Notes: generated from the letters alone by a model not told the origin. 64,000 bases of DNA from Pseudodonghicola xiamenensis DSM 18339 (GCF_000429365.1 NZ_AUBS01000007.1:99876-163875); one strand, 5' to 3'; positions 42,704 through 52,195 are shown, numbered from the stretch's first letter. Translations and numbers: made by a program.

Positions 42704-43299
42704 GCGATCTGGCGGCGCTGAAAGACGCCGCGCGCGCCGCGGCCTTCGCCCGCCGCAAGGCCGCGCATGAGGCGGGCGGGGCGGGGCGTGCCGGGCTGCT
42801 CAGTTCGATCCTGGCGGGCTATCGCGGCGTGCCGCTGGCGGGCTACATGCCGATCCGGTCCGAGATCGACCCGCGCCCGGCGATGGCCGAGGCTGCGGCG
42901 CATGGCCCCGTTGCCGTGCCGGTGATCGAGGGGGCAGGGCAGCCGCTGCGCTTCGCCCTGTGGGAGCCGGGGGGCGAGATGATTGCCGGTCCCTTTGGCG
43001 CGCGGATCCCTGCGGCGCCAGAGTATATCGAGCCGGAAATCCTGATCGTGCCCTTGGTGGCCTTCGACGCCGCCGGCAATCGGCTGGGCTATGGCGGTGG
43101 GTTTTACGATCGCACGCTGGAGCAGTTGCGCGCCCGACGCGCCACGCTCGCCATCGGCTTTGCCTATGATGCGCAGGAGGCGGGCAGCCTGCCGCTGGAG
43201 CCGACCGATCAGCCGCTGGACCTGATCGTGACCGACAGCCGGGTGCTGGACCTGCGCGCGCCTCAGCTTCTTCGCGGGCGGCAGGAGCCGTCAGGCTAG
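42700..43299 (+). CDS. 5-formyltetrahydrofolate cyclo-ligase
   Basis: A 199-residue ATP-dependent enzyme turning 5-formyl-THF into 5,10-methenyl-THF. Visible: the N-terminal helix ending AFARRKAAH, GYMPIRSEIDPRP, and the signature LIVPLVAFDAAGNRLGYGGGFYDRTLEQL. It begins with GTG inside the mgtE stop (GTGA), so it is translationally coupled to the Mg transporter; the enzyme needs Mg-ATP, which may be coincidence. No 6S RNA was recognised upstream, where it is found beside this gene in some proteobacteria. Confidence 0.93.
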   Translation: MSDLAALKDAARAAAFARRKAAHEAGGAGRAGLLSSILAGYRGVPLAGYMPIRSEIDPRPAMAEAAAHGPVAVPVIEGAGQPLRFALWEPGGEMIAGPFGARIPAAPEYIEPEILIVPLVAFDAAGNRLGYGGGFYDRTLEQLRARRATLAIGFAYDAQEAGSLPLEPTDQPLDLIVTDSRVLDLRAPQLLRGRQEPSG

Positions 43300-43529
43300 C
43301 GCGCGACCGCGCGTGTGTCCTGTCGCGTCCTGCGTCGCGATTGGCGAAGGGCATCCCTTCCGGCTCACGATTTGTCTAGACGTCGAAGGCGTTTACCCCG
43401 CTGACCCCGGTCGCGCCGAGCGTGCTTTTCCGAATATCGAGAAAAGCTGCATCGAAACAGGAGCTTCGGTGCGCGATTGGGCTATTGCTTATCGAAGAAA
43501 ATGGTCATTGACCTCATGCGATTTTAATG

Positions 43530-43564
43530 TGTAACGATTGGTTCATAATGAAATGATCGTTACA
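43530..43564 (+). promoter_or_regulatory. Inverted-repeat operator of the HPP-tetR operon
   Basis: TGTAACGAT (43530-43538) and ATCGTTACA (43556-43564) form a perfect 9-bp inverted repeat with a 17-base spacer holding TTCATAATG, a plausible -10 element. It lies 10 bases before the HPP gene. Position and form fit an operator for the TetR protein encoded downstream. Confidence 0.65.
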
Positions 43565-43574
43565 GGTCGACACT

Positions 43575-44063
43575 ATGATCAGATTCCTCTCTCCCAGTCT
43601 ACCTTGGCCTCGCTTCAGGAACGTCCTGCTTGCTGGGGTCGGTGGCTTTCTCGGGATCGCTTTGCTGGCGTTTCTGACACATCAATTCGCCATGCCGGTG
43701 CTGATCGCCCCGTTCGGGGCAAGTTGCGTGCTGTTGTTCGCGGCCCCCTCAGCGCCACTGTCCCAACCGATCAACGTGATCGGTGGCCATTTCGTCGCCA
43801 CATTGGTTGGGCTTCTGCTGCATGGCTGGTTGCCGTCGACATGGTGGGCGATGGCGCTCGCTGTGGGATGTGCCATCGGCTTGATGGTTGCCCTGCGCGT
43901 TACCCATCCGCCTGCCGGCGCTGATCCCCTTGTCGTTTTCTCCGCCGCGCCGGGCTTTGGGTTCCTCTTCATCCCGGTATTGGCTGGATCGGTGATCTTG
44001 GTGATGATCGCCCTGGCGTTTCATAGACTCAACGGGACCGAATATCCCAAAAGGACGCAGTGA
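43575..44063 (+). CDS. HPP-family membrane protein
   Basis: A 162-residue integral membrane protein with about four or five hydrophobic segments and the defining motif in RVTHPPAGADPLVVF at about residues 113-127. The N-terminal half has LIAPFGASCVLLFAAP, another family block, followed by the conserved GGHFVATLVG. Some HPP proteins of plants and cyanobacteria transport nitrite; a transport role here is only inferred. It is followed at once by the TetR gene (stop overlaps start by one base, TGATG), and a perfect inverted repeat lies just upstream. Confidence 0.88.
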   Translation: MIRFLSPSLPWPRFRNVLLAGVGGFLGIALLAFLTHQFAMPVLIAPFGASCVLLFAAPSAPLSQPINVIGGHFVATLVGLLLHGWLPSTWWAMALAVGCAIGLMVALRVTHPPAGADPLVVFSAAPGFGFLFIPVLAGSVILVMIALAFHRLNGTEYPKRTQ

Positions 44064-44620
44064 TGGCGCGCAGTTATCTGGAACGGGACGATCTGATCCC
44101 GCAGTTGGCCGAGATATTTCGACGCTATGGATATGAGGGCGCCAGCATTGGCGTGATTTCGAAGGAGACGGGTGCGGGGCGGAGCAGTCTTTATCACTTT
44201 TTCCCTGGCGGGAAGGAGGAGATGGCCGATGCGGTTTTGGCGCAGATTTCCGACTGGTTTGAAGATAATGTCTTTGTTCCGCTAAAGGAGAAACCGGCAG
44301 AACAAGCGCTCCCGGAAATGGCTGCGGCCATCGAGGCCTATTTCCACTCGGGCCAGCGCATTTGCCTTGTTGGCGCCTTTGCTCTCGACGAGGTACGCAA
44401 CCGCTTTTCCGAGCGTATCGAAGGTTATTTTGCCCGTTGGTGTGAAGCGCTGACGCAATGCCTTCAGGAGGGTGCCCGCTCCCAAACCGAAGCCCGACAG
44501 GAGGCGATCAGCACTCTGGCCGCGATTCAGGGGGGAATCATCCTCGCCCGGGCCTCAGGCAATGACATGGCATTCCAGAGCGCGGTTGCCGCTGCATTGG
44601 CTCGGGCGCAGCGGATGTGA
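44063..44620 (+). CDS. TetR/AcrR-family regulator
   Basis: A 185-residue repressor. The N-terminal helix-turn-helix is LAEIFRRYGYEGASIGVISKETGAGRSSLYHFFPGGKEEMADAVL (about residues 15-60). The C-terminal ligand domain contains two Cys (RICLVGAFALDEV and ARWCEALTQCLQE) and FSERIEGYFARW, typical of the YxaF/LmrA-like branch. Probably represses its own operon with the HPP gene by binding the inverted repeat at 43530-43564. GTG one codon earlier is an alternative start. Ligand unknown. Confidence 0.9.
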   Translation: MARSYLERDDLIPQLAEIFRRYGYEGASIGVISKETGAGRSSLYHFFPGGKEEMADAVLAQISDWFEDNVFVPLKEKPAEQALPEMAAAIEAYFHSGQRICLVGAFALDEVRNRFSERIEGYFARWCEALTQCLQEGARSQTEARQEAISTLAAIQGGIILARASGNDMAFQSAVAAALARAQRM

Positions 44621-44831
44621 GCCGAGGCCGACCCTGTCCAGACTTAGACCCTTGCAAGGAAACAGCAAGCTTGACGCCGAACGCCTGAGACTGTGGTCCG
44701 CCATGTCCGCTTTGCCTGCAAATTGCGCGCCGGCTCCCGGGTAGGTTTTCCCTCGTTCGGTTTGATTTGGGGATTCGCGGGCGCGCCGCGATACTCTGGG
44801 GCAGGTTGTTTCCGGTTTTCAGGAGGTTTTC

Positions 44832-45230
44832 ATGTTCTCCCCCTTCGACATCTGGGCCCCGATCATCCGGGCTCCGTTTTCCGGCAACGTGACGCAAGAG
44901 ATCGCGCCGCGGGTGCTGTCTCCCGATATCCAGGGGGTGCCGGAGATCGAGGATCGCGTCCAGACCGAGGTGGCAAGCTATGGCAAACAGCTCGGCAAGC
45001 TGCTTGAGGCGGTGCAGATGCTGGCCGAGGATGCAGGGAAAACCGTGCCTGATATCGACAAGCTGATCGCCGGCGTCGAAGTGGTGAAGAAAGAGAGCAA
45101 GGCCGATCTGCGCGCCAATGCCGAGGCCGCTCTGGCCCGGCTGCGGGCGGTGGACGAAGCTGGATGGCGCGCCGTTCTGGCGTCCCGGGGCGGTTCTTCC
45201 GATCCCGAGGCCGGTGGTGCGCGCGGCTGA
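44832..45230 (+). CDS. Conserved protein of unknown function
   Basis: A 132-residue protein. N-terminal FSPFDIWAPIIRAPFSGNVTQEIAP is followed by a mainly helical, charged region (KQLGKLLEAVQMLAEDAGK, LIAGVEVVKKESKADLRANAEAALARLRAV) that could form a coiled coil. No signal peptide and no enzyme motif. A strong TTTTCAGGAGGTTTTC ribosome site precedes the ATG. I do not recognise a named family. It is 148 bases upstream of the ymdB-like gene. Confidence 0.65.
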   Translation: MFSPFDIWAPIIRAPFSGNVTQEIAPRVLSPDIQGVPEIEDRVQTEVASYGKQLGKLLEAVQMLAEDAGKTVPDIDKLIAGVEVVKKESKADLRANAEAALARLRAVDEAGWRAVLASRGGSSDPEAGGARG

Positions 45231-45378
45231 GGCTCTTGCCGCCGACGCGATGCCTGTCGTGGCGCATCATCATCGCAGCCATGGGGAAAGCGCTGGCTGG
45301 ACGGATCGGGCCGGGCGGATCGGGCTGGCCCAGAGGCTGGGTCTTGCCCTCGGGCGTTGCGGCGCCTACGAAGCAGGG

Positions 45379-46191
45379 ATGAAAATTCTGTATCTCGGTG
45401 ACGTGATGGGCCGCGCGGGCCGCACGGCGATTTCCGAACATCTTCCGCGCCTGCGCCGCGACTGGCAGATTGATTTCGCCATCGTCAATGGTGAGAATGC
45501 CTCGAACGGCATGGGGTTGAGTGGCGAGCATGCGAAACTGCTGTTCGATGCGGGGGCCGATTGCGTCACGCTGGGAGATCATGCGTTCGACCAGAAGGAC
45601 ATGATGCAGGCGATCGAACAGGACAGCCGGATCGTCCGACCGATCAATTTCGCCAAGGTGGCGCCGGGGCGGGGGTATCGGCTGTTCAATGCTCCGGGCG
45701 GGCGCAAGGTGCTGGTGGCGCAGGTCTTGGGCCAGGTGTTCATGAAACGCGCCTTCGACGATCCTTTTTCGGCGCTGGAACCGGTGTTGAAGTCGCATCC
45801 GCTGGGCGGTCTGGCTCAGGCGGTGGTGGTCGACATCCATTGCGAGGCGACTTCGGAAAAAATGGCGATGGGGCATTTCTGCGACGGGCGCGCCAGTCTG
45901 GTCGTGGGCACCCATACCCATGTGCCGACGGGGGATGCGCAAATCCTGCCCGCCGGGACCGCCTTTCAGACCGATGCCGGCATGTGCGGCGATTATAATT
46001 CAGTGATCGGCATGGATAAGGCCGAGCCGATGCGGCGCTTTATCACCGGGATGCCGAAATCGCGCTTTACCCCCGCAGCCGGCGAGGCGACGGTGTCGGG
46101 CGTCTATGTCGAAACCGATGATCGCACCGGGCTGGCCAAGCGGGTGCGGATGATCCGTCAGGGCGGCCGGCTGGAACAGGCTGCGCCCTGA
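45379..46191 (+). CDS. YmdB-type metallophosphoesterase
   Basis: A 270-residue phosphoesterase of the TIGR00282 type. Metal ligands: Asp8 in MKILYLGDVMGRAGR, NGENASNGMGLS, LGDHAFDQKD, VDIHCEATSEK and GTHTHVPTGDAQ. Length matches the family. In Bacillus, YmdB hydrolyses 2',3'-cyclic nucleotides and influences motility versus biofilm; here the physiological role is not known. Start at 45379, where the fold begins. The frame is open far upstream without support. Confidence 0.9.
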   Translation: MKILYLGDVMGRAGRTAISEHLPRLRRDWQIDFAIVNGENASNGMGLSGEHAKLLFDAGADCVTLGDHAFDQKDMMQAIEQDSRIVRPINFAKVAPGRGYRLFNAPGGRKVLVAQVLGQVFMKRAFDDPFSALEPVLKSHPLGGLAQAVVVDIHCEATSEKMAMGHFCDGRASLVVGTHTHVPTGDAQILPAGTAFQTDAGMCGDYNSVIGMDKAEPMRRFITGMPKSRFTPAAGEATVSGVYVETDDRTGLAKRVRMIRQGGRLEQAAP

Positions 46192-46335
46192 GGCGCGCCT
46201 GAGGCGTGAAAATGGCCATTCGGCCCGGTTGCATCCCGCGGGTTTGACAGGAAGCGCTTGCTCCGACCGGGGCAATCGAAGAAACTGGCCGCCGGCCCGC
46301 GCGGCCGGATTTGTCGAGGCCATTGAACCGGAAGC

Positions 46336-48114
46336 ATGCAGTTTTTCCAACTTAGTGAAACGGGCGGCGCCATTCTGACGCTGCTGATCGTCGCGGGAAT
46401 GTTTGTCATGTTCCTGCGTGAAAGCTATCCGACCGAAGTTGTGGCGCTGGCCGGGGTTTCAGTCATGCTGATCACCGGAGTTCTGCCTTATGACGCGGCG
46501 CTGAGCGTACTGTCGAACCCGGCGCCCTGGACCATCGCGGCGATGTTCATCATCATGGGGGCGCTGGTGCGGACCGGGGCGCTCGACGCCTTCACCAACC
46601 AGGCCAGGGCCCAGGCGCAGACCCGTCCGAAGATCGCCATCGGCTTGTTGATGGCCTTCGTTGTTCTGGCCTCTGCAGTGGTGTCGAACACGCCGGTGGT
46701 GGTGGTGATGATTCCGGTGTTCATCCAAATTTCCCGCACCCTGAACGTTGCGCCCAGCAGGCTTCTGATCCCCCTCAGCTATGCGGCGATCCTCGGCGGG
46801 ACATTGACGCTGATCGGCACCTCGACCAACCTTCTGGTCGACGGGGTCGCCCGCAGTGCCGGGCTCAGACCGTTTTCGATCTTCGAGGTGACACCGCTGG
46901 GGCTGGTTCTGGTGGTCTATGGCATGCTCTACCTCCGTTTCGTCTGCCCGCGGTTGCTGCCCGAGCGGGTCAGCATGGCCGGGCTGCTGAGTGACAAGTC
47001 GCGGATGAAATTCTTCACCGAGGCGGTGATCCCCCCTGAAAGCAACCTGATCGGCCGCGAGGTTCTGGGTGTGCAATTGTTTCAGCGTGAAGGAGTGCGG
47101 CTGATCGACGTGGTGCGGGGCGATCAATCGCTGCGCCGCGATCTCAAGGGGGTGACGCTTCAGGTTGGTGACCGGGTGGTGCTCCGGACCCAGATGACCG
47201 AGTTGCTCAGTCTTCAGCGCAACAAGGAGCTCAAGCGCGTCGATCAGATTTCCGCAGTGGAAACCTCCACCGTCGAAGTGCTGATCTCGCCCGGCTGCAA
47301 GATGGTCGGGCGTAGCTTGGGGGCGATGCGGTTGCGCCGCCGCTATGGTGTCTATGTGCTGGCAGTTCACCGGCGCAACCAGAACATCGGCCGGCAACTG
47401 GACGATCTGGTGGTGCGGGTCGGCGATACGCTGCTGCTCGAGGGGGCGCCGACCGATATCCAGCGGCTTGCCGCCGAGATGGAGATGGTCGATGTCTCGC
47501 ATCCCTCGGCGCGCGCCTTCCGGCGCGGCCATGCGCCGATCGCCATCGGCGCGCTGGTGGGAATCGTGGCGCTTGCCGCCTTCGGTGTGGCGCCGATCCT
47601 GTTCCTGTCGGTGCTGGCGGTGGCGGTGGTACTGCTGACCCGCTGCATTGATGCCGATGAGGCGTTCTCTTTCATCGACGGTCGGCTGTTGGCACTGATC
47701 TTCTCGATGCTGGCGATCGGGGCCGCGCTGGAACATTCCGGTGCCGTGCGTTTGGTGGTCGAAGCGGTTTCTCCGGCGCTGGGCATGTTGCCGCCGTTTC
47801 TTGTGGTCTGGGCGATCTATCTGCTGACCTCGGTTCTGACGGAGCTGGTCTCGAACAATGCCGTCGCCGTTGTGGTCACTCCCATCGCCATCGGGCTGGC
47901 ACAGGCCATGGGCATTGATCCGCGCCCGCTGGTAGTGGCGGTGATGATCGCCGCTTCGGCGTCTTTCGCCACGCCGATCGGTTATCAGACCAATATGCTG
48001 GTCTATGGGCCGGGCGGCTACAAGTTCACTGATTTCATGCGGGTGGGTATCCCGCTGAACTTGACCGTGGGGCTCTTGGCCTCGGCGCTGATCCCGTTGT
48101 TCTGGCCGCTTTGA
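46336..48114 (+). CDS. SLC13-family permease with RCK_C domains
   Basis: A 592-residue transporter of the DASS/SLC13 fold. The N-terminal membrane half has five or six segments with SNTPVVVVMIPV and LGGTLTLIGTSTNLLVDG (the SNT-type substrate motif). A cytoplasmic insert (about 220-385) holds two TrkA-C-like domains (SNLIGREVLGVQLFQ, DRVVLRTQMTEL; KMVGRSLGAMRLRRRYGVYVLAVHR, GDTLLLEG). The C-terminal half repeats with ELVSNNAVAVVVTPIAIG and ATPIGYQTNMLVYGPGGY. Such permeases move sulfate or other anions, with ligand gating by the inserts. It is paired with a second permease of the same type at 49483. Confidence 0.88.
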   Translation: MQFFQLSETGGAILTLLIVAGMFVMFLRESYPTEVVALAGVSVMLITGVLPYDAALSVLSNPAPWTIAAMFIIMGALVRTGALDAFTNQARAQAQTRPKIAIGLLMAFVVLASAVVSNTPVVVVMIPVFIQISRTLNVAPSRLLIPLSYAAILGGTLTLIGTSTNLLVDGVARSAGLRPFSIFEVTPLGLVLVVYGMLYLRFVCPRLLPERVSMAGLLSDKSRMKFFTEAVIPPESNLIGREVLGVQLFQREGVRLIDVVRGDQSLRRDLKGVTLQVGDRVVLRTQMTELLSLQRNKELKRVDQISAVETSTVEVLISPGCKMVGRSLGAMRLRRRYGVYVLAVHRRNQNIGRQLDDLVVRVGDTLLLEGAPTDIQRLAAEMEMVDVSHPSARAFRRGHAPIAIGALVGIVALAAFGVAPILFLSVLAVAVVLLTRCIDADEAFSFIDGRLLALIFSMLAIGAALEHSGAVRLVVEAVSPALGMLPPFLVVWAIYLLTSVLTELVSNNAVAVVVTPIAIGLAQAMGIDPRPLVVAVMIAASASFATPIGYQTNMLVYGPGGYKFTDFMRVGIPLNLTVGLLASALIPLFWPL

Positions 48115-48192
48115 GGTGGGGCAGGGGGCTGCAGCAGAGGGGTCACACCGACAGGGCTATTGGCTGCAAGACCCCGAGGGAGATCGCCGAAG

Positions 48193-49368
48193 ATGACACG
48201 CCATGATCTGAAGATCGCCGGGCTGATTGCCGCCGTGGTGGTCGTCATCGGGCTGGCTCTGGGCTATGGTGTCGGGGTGTTGACGGGGGGCGGGCGCGCC
48301 TTGCCCGGCGCTCCGGCCGAGGCGCCGGCGGCCTTCGCCGGGCCAGAGGCCCTGCGGTTGGTCAATCCCGAGGGCGGCAGCCTGCCGGGGTATCGCGATG
48401 TCTATGTCAACGATTACGCGGGGCTTCTGGACGCCACGGCCTCCGCCCGCATTCGCGGCGATCTGATCGAGCTTTATGACCGGACCGGTATCGAAATGAC
48501 GGTGCTGACGATCCGGAGCCTTGGCGAGTATGGCCATGACGGGGCGATCGAACCCTTTGCCACCGCATTGTTCAACGCCTGGGGCATCGGCAATGCCGTG
48601 CGCAACGATGGGGTGTTGGTGCTGGTGGCGCGCGATGATCGGGTCATGCGGATCGAGATCGGCGCCGGCTATGACGTCGATTGGAACGCTCGGATGCAGC
48701 GGGTGATCGACACCGGCTTTCTGCCCTATTTCCGCGATGGGCGTTATCAGGACGGGATCGAGGCGGGGGTGAGCGAAACGATCCGCAGCCTCACCGGGCA
48801 TTTGCCCGGCACCTATGACGACAGCACACTTCGCCAGGGCTGGGATTGGATCCTCCGGTGGTTCTCCGGTCTGGGCGATTGGCTTTGGGCGGTCATTGCG
48901 CTGCCTCTGGCGGGCGCGGGCCTTGGGGTGCGGCGTTATCTGCGGCTGCGCCCGCGGCCATGCCCCACCTGCGGCAGGATCATGCGCCGGCTGGGGGAGG
49001 AGGCCGATGACGCCCATCTCGATGGCGGTCAGCAGCTCGAGGAATTCCTCAAGTCGGTCGATTACGACGTCTGGCTTTGCGATGGCTGCGGTCATATGGA
49101 CATCCACCGCTATGGCAATTGGTTTTCAAGCTATGGCGCCTGCCCGAAGTGCCAGTATCGCACGTTGAGCACCACGGCGGAGGTCCTGGTGGCCGCAACC
49201 GAGAGCAGTACCGGGCAGAAACGGCTGACTTATGATTGCCAGAACTGCGGCTATCACGACACCGAACTTCGCACGATCCCGAAGGTGACCGAGTCCTCCT
49301 CCGGCTCGGGCCGGTCGTCCTTCGGTGGCGGATCATCCTCGGGCGGCGGTGCGAGCGGAAGCTGGTAG
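48193..49368 (+). CDS. TPM-domain membrane protein with zinc ribbons
   Basis: A 391-residue protein. A membrane segment lies at about 9-30; the TPM domain (YgcG-like) covers about 67-200 (VNDYAGLLDATASARIRGDLIELYDRTGIEMTVLTI, GIGNAVRNDGVLVLVARDDRVMRIEIGAGYD); a second membrane segment is at about 230-247. The C-terminal part has four CxxC pairs: 257-260, 296-299, 317-320 and 349-352, which form two zinc ribbons. The tail is Gly/Ser-rich, ending GGGASGSW as in YgcG. TPM domains are linked to envelope repair and PSII-type phosphatases, but the zinc ribbons are unusual additions. It lies between two SLC13 permeases. Confidence 0.85.
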   Translation: MTRHDLKIAGLIAAVVVVIGLALGYGVGVLTGGGRALPGAPAEAPAAFAGPEALRLVNPEGGSLPGYRDVYVNDYAGLLDATASARIRGDLIELYDRTGIEMTVLTIRSLGEYGHDGAIEPFATALFNAWGIGNAVRNDGVLVLVARDDRVMRIEIGAGYDVDWNARMQRVIDTGFLPYFRDGRYQDGIEAGVSETIRSLTGHLPGTYDDSTLRQGWDWILRWFSGLGDWLWAVIALPLAGAGLGVRRYLRLRPRPCPTCGRIMRRLGEEADDAHLDGGQQLEEFLKSVDYDVWLCDGCGHMDIHRYGNWFSSYGACPKCQYRTLSTTAEVLVAATESSTGQKRLTYDCQNCGYHDTELRTIPKVTESSSGSGRSSFGGGSSSGGGASGSW

Positions 49369-49482
49369 CAGGCGGTGTCGATACTTGGGGTGCGGTTGCC
49401 CTCTGATAGACAAGATGGCCTAACGCTGACCCTGGGGTTTCGCGCGGGAAATGGAGGGGGGCAGGCCTTGGGCACATGACAT

Positions 49483-51255
49483 TCAGAACGGCCAGAACAC
49501 CAATATCGCCGGGATCGACACGGCGATGATCAGCGCTTCCAGCGGCAACCCCATGCGCCAGTAGTCGCCAAAGCGATACCCCCCGGGGCCGAGGATCAGC
49601 GTGTTGTTCTTGTGCCCGATCGGGGTGAGAAAGGCCGAGGAGGCGGCCACCGCCACCGCCATCAGAAAGGGATCGGGCGAAACTCCCAGCGATTGCGCCA
49701 TCTGTATGCCGACCGGTGCGGCAACGATTGTGGTGGCGGTATTGTTCAATACATCTGACAGCGTCATCGTCACCACCATCAGCACCGTCAGCACCGCCCA
49801 GGCCGGCCAGCCCTGCGTCAGCGTCACCAGCCCGTCTGCGATCAACTTGGTGCCGCCGGAGCTGTCGAGCGCGGCGCCGAGCGGGATCATCGACCCCAGC
49901 AGCACCACCACAGGCCATTCGACGTGATCGTAAAGTTCGCGCAAGGGCAGGATGCCGGTCAGCGCATAGCCCATGACCACGATGCCAAGGGCGACGGGCA
50001 GATAGATCAGCCCGACGCTTGCCGCCAGAACCGCCACCGCGAACAGCCCGATCGCCAGCCAGACCTTGTCGTTGGCGGTCACGCTCAGCCCGCGTTGGGC
50101 CAGCGGCAGGCAACCCAGCCAGTCCGTCACATCCGGTCCCCGGTCGCGCGGGCAAAGCAGCAGCAGGATATCGCCTGGCTGCACCGGGGTCTTGCGCACC
50201 TCGCGTGCGATGCGCTCACCGCTGCGGGATATGCCCATCAGGATGGTGCTCTGGCGCCAGGCCAGCCCGATGCCCTGCGCCGATTTTCCCGCGATGCGGG
50301 CGGTTTCGGGCACCACGACCTCGATCAGATCAAGACCCTCTCCGGCCGCCGTCAGCTTTTCCTGCCGCGCGGCATCCGAGAAGGCGAGGGAGAGCGCGGC
50401 GCGGAATTCGTCCAGGGCCTCGGGCACCGCTTCGAGCACCAGCGTATCGCCAGCCTCGAGCAGGGCGTTCGCCGCCCGGCCATAGCGGCGCTGGCCGCCG
50501 CGGATCAGCCCGAGGATCGCCACATCGGTCTTCTCGGCCACCTCGTCAAGCTGGCCGAGCCGCTTGCCGATATGGGGCGAACCTTCGGGCACTGTCAGTT
50601 CGGCGATATAGGGGGCGAATTCCGCAGGTCCGCTGACCATCTGGCCGCGATCCGGGATCAAACGCCAGCCGAGCGTCGCCACGAAGACCAACCCGGCGAT
50701 CGCGGCGACGCCGCCCACCGGGGCGAAATCGAACATGTGATACGAGGCGCCCAGCGTCTGTTCGCGGATGGTGGCGATGACGATATTGGGCGGCGTGCCG
50801 ATCAGCGTGGCCATGCCGCCCAGAATGGTGGCAAAACTCAGCGGCATCAGCGTATAGGAAGGGGCACGCCCGGCCTTGCGCGCGGTCTGGATGTCGACCG
50901 GCATCAACAGGGCAAGGGCGGCGACATTGTTCATGAAGGCGGACAGCAGCGCGCCGACCCCGCCCATCATCACGATATGGCCGCCAAGGCTGCGCGAGGC
51001 GTCGACCAGGGTGCGGGTGATCAGATAGACCGCACCGGACCGCACCAGCCCGGCCGAGACGATCAGCACCAGGGCCACCACCAGCGTTGCCGGATGTCCG
51101 AAGCCGGAAAAGGCCTGATCGGTTGGCACCACCCCCAGCACCACGCCGGTCAGCAATGCCGAAAAGGCGATGATGTCATACCGCAAGCGCCCCCAGAGCA
51201 GCAGCACGAAGACAAGGGCGAAGATGGTGAAGAGGAGGAGCTGATCGGTGTTCAT
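49483..51255 (-). CDS. SLC13-family permease with RCK_C domains, second copy
   Basis: A 590-residue transporter with the same architecture as the gene at 46336: N-terminal segments with FMNNVAALALLMPV and LGGMATLIGTPPNIVIAT, a cytoplasmic insert at about 205-375 with two TrkA-C-like domains (SPHIGKRLGQLDEVAEKTDVAILGL, GDTLVLEAV; AGKSAQGIGLAWRQSTILMGISR), and a C-terminal half with VLNNTATTIVAAPVGIQ and LTPIGHKNNTLILGPGGY. The identity between the two copies looks modest, so this is an old paralogue rather than a recent duplication. Substrate unknown; sulfate or dicarboxylate are typical. Convergent with the TPM gene. Confidence 0.88.
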   Translation of the reverse strand: MNTDQLLLFTIFALVFVLLLWGRLRYDIIAFSALLTGVVLGVVPTDQAFSGFGHPATLVVALVLIVSAGLVRSGAVYLITRTLVDASRSLGGHIVMMGGVGALLSAFMNNVAALALLMPVDIQTARKAGRAPSYTLMPLSFATILGGMATLIGTPPNIVIATIREQTLGASYHMFDFAPVGGVAAIAGLVFVATLGWRLIPDRGQMVSGPAEFAPYIAELTVPEGSPHIGKRLGQLDEVAEKTDVAILGLIRGGQRRYGRAANALLEAGDTLVLEAVPEALDEFRAALSLAFSDAARQEKLTAAGEGLDLIEVVVPETARIAGKSAQGIGLAWRQSTILMGISRSGERIAREVRKTPVQPGDILLLLCPRDRGPDVTDWLGCLPLAQRGLSVTANDKVWLAIGLFAVAVLAASVGLIYLPVALGIVVMGYALTGILPLRELYDHVEWPVVVLLGSMIPLGAALDSSGGTKLIADGLVTLTQGWPAWAVLTVLMVVTMTLSDVLNNTATTIVAAPVGIQMAQSLGVSPDPFLMAVAVAASSAFLTPIGHKNNTLILGPGGYRFGDYWRMGLPLEALIIAVSIPAILVFWPF

Positions 51256-51399
51256 TGCCCGAGCTTAGCGGCTGCACGGTCAAGGGCAACTGTCGCGGTG
51301 CCGGTCGGCAAAACCCCGGTGTTTCGCGGGGCGGGTTGATCAGGGGCGGGGCTAGCGGCTATATGACCGCCAATCCAGAAATCAGGACGAGGACGCACC

Positions 51400-52140
51400 A
51401 TGGCCGGGCACTCCAAATGGGCCAACATCCAGCATCGTAAAGGCCGCCAGGACGCGGTTCGTGCGAAGCTCTTTTCAAAGCTTAGCAAAGAGATCACCGT
51501 CGCTGCCAAGATGGGCGATCCGGATCCGGACAAGAACCCGCGTCTGCGGTTGGCCGTGAAAGAAGCCAAATCGCAATCCGTGCCCAAGGACGTGATCGAA
51601 CGCGCGATCAAGAAGTCCCAGGTAGGTGAAGGCGACGATTACGAAGAAATCCGTTACGAGGGCTATGGCCCGAACGGCGTGGCGGTGATCGTCGAGGCAA
51701 TGACCGACAACCGCAACCGCACCGCGTCGAACGTGCGATCGACCTTCACCAAGAACGGTGGCAACCTGGGTGAAACCGGCTCGGTCGGCTTCATGTTCGA
51801 ACGCAAGGGCGAGATCACCTATCCCGCCACCGTGGGCGATGTCGACGCCGTGATGGAAGCTGCCATCGAGGCGGGCGCCGAAGATGTGGAAAGCTCGGAG
51901 GAAGAACATGTGATCTGGTGTGCGGACACCGATCTGAGCGAAGTGGCCGGTGCGCTGGAAGCGGCACTGGGGGAGAGTGAAAGCACCAAGCTGGTGTGGA
52001 AGCCGACCACCACCACCGAGATGGATCTCGAGAACATGCAGAAGCTGATGAAGCTGGTCGATGCGCTGGAAGACGATGATGACGTGCAGCGCGTCACCAC
52101 CAACTTCGAGGCCTCCGACGAGGTGATGGCGCAGCTCTGA
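51400..52140 (+). CDS. yebC: YebC/PmpR-family protein
   Basis: A 246-residue protein of the YebC family. The start [32 protein letters not shown] is invariant, followed by [27 protein letters not shown] and the [23 protein letters not shown] block. Family members bind DNA as regulators or promote translation of proline-rich stretches on the ribosome. In many genomes it neighbours ruvC; here no ruv genes are adjacent. A strong terminator follows. Confidence 0.95.
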   Translation: MAGHSKWANIQHRKGRQDAVRAKLFSKLSKEITVAAKMGDPDPDKNPRLRLAVKEAKSQSVPKDVIERAIKKSQVGEGDDYEEIRYEGYGPNGVAVIVEAMTDNRNRTASNVRSTFTKNGGNLGETGSVGFMFERKGEITYPATVGDVDAVMEAAIEAGAEDVESSEEEHVIWCADTDLSEVAGALEAALGESESTKLVWKPTTTTEMDLENMQKLMKLVDALEDDDDVQRVTTNFEASDEVMAQL

Positions 52141-52167
52141 TTGCGGCGCCCGCCCCGGACATTTTCG

Positions 52168-52195
52168 AAACGCCCGGTCGATGTGCCGGGCGTTT
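52168..52195 (+). terminator. Intrinsic terminator of yebC
   Basis: AAACGCCCGG and CCGGGCGTTT form a perfect 10-bp stem with an 8-base loop, followed by GCATTTT, 28 bases after the stop. Confidence 0.88.

Noticed and set aside
43299..43530. 6S RNA gene near the 5-formyl-THF cyclo-ligase gene
   Set aside because: The association known in some proteobacteria was checked. The gap downstream has no long GC-rich hairpin with a central bubble, and upstream mgtE overlaps directly.
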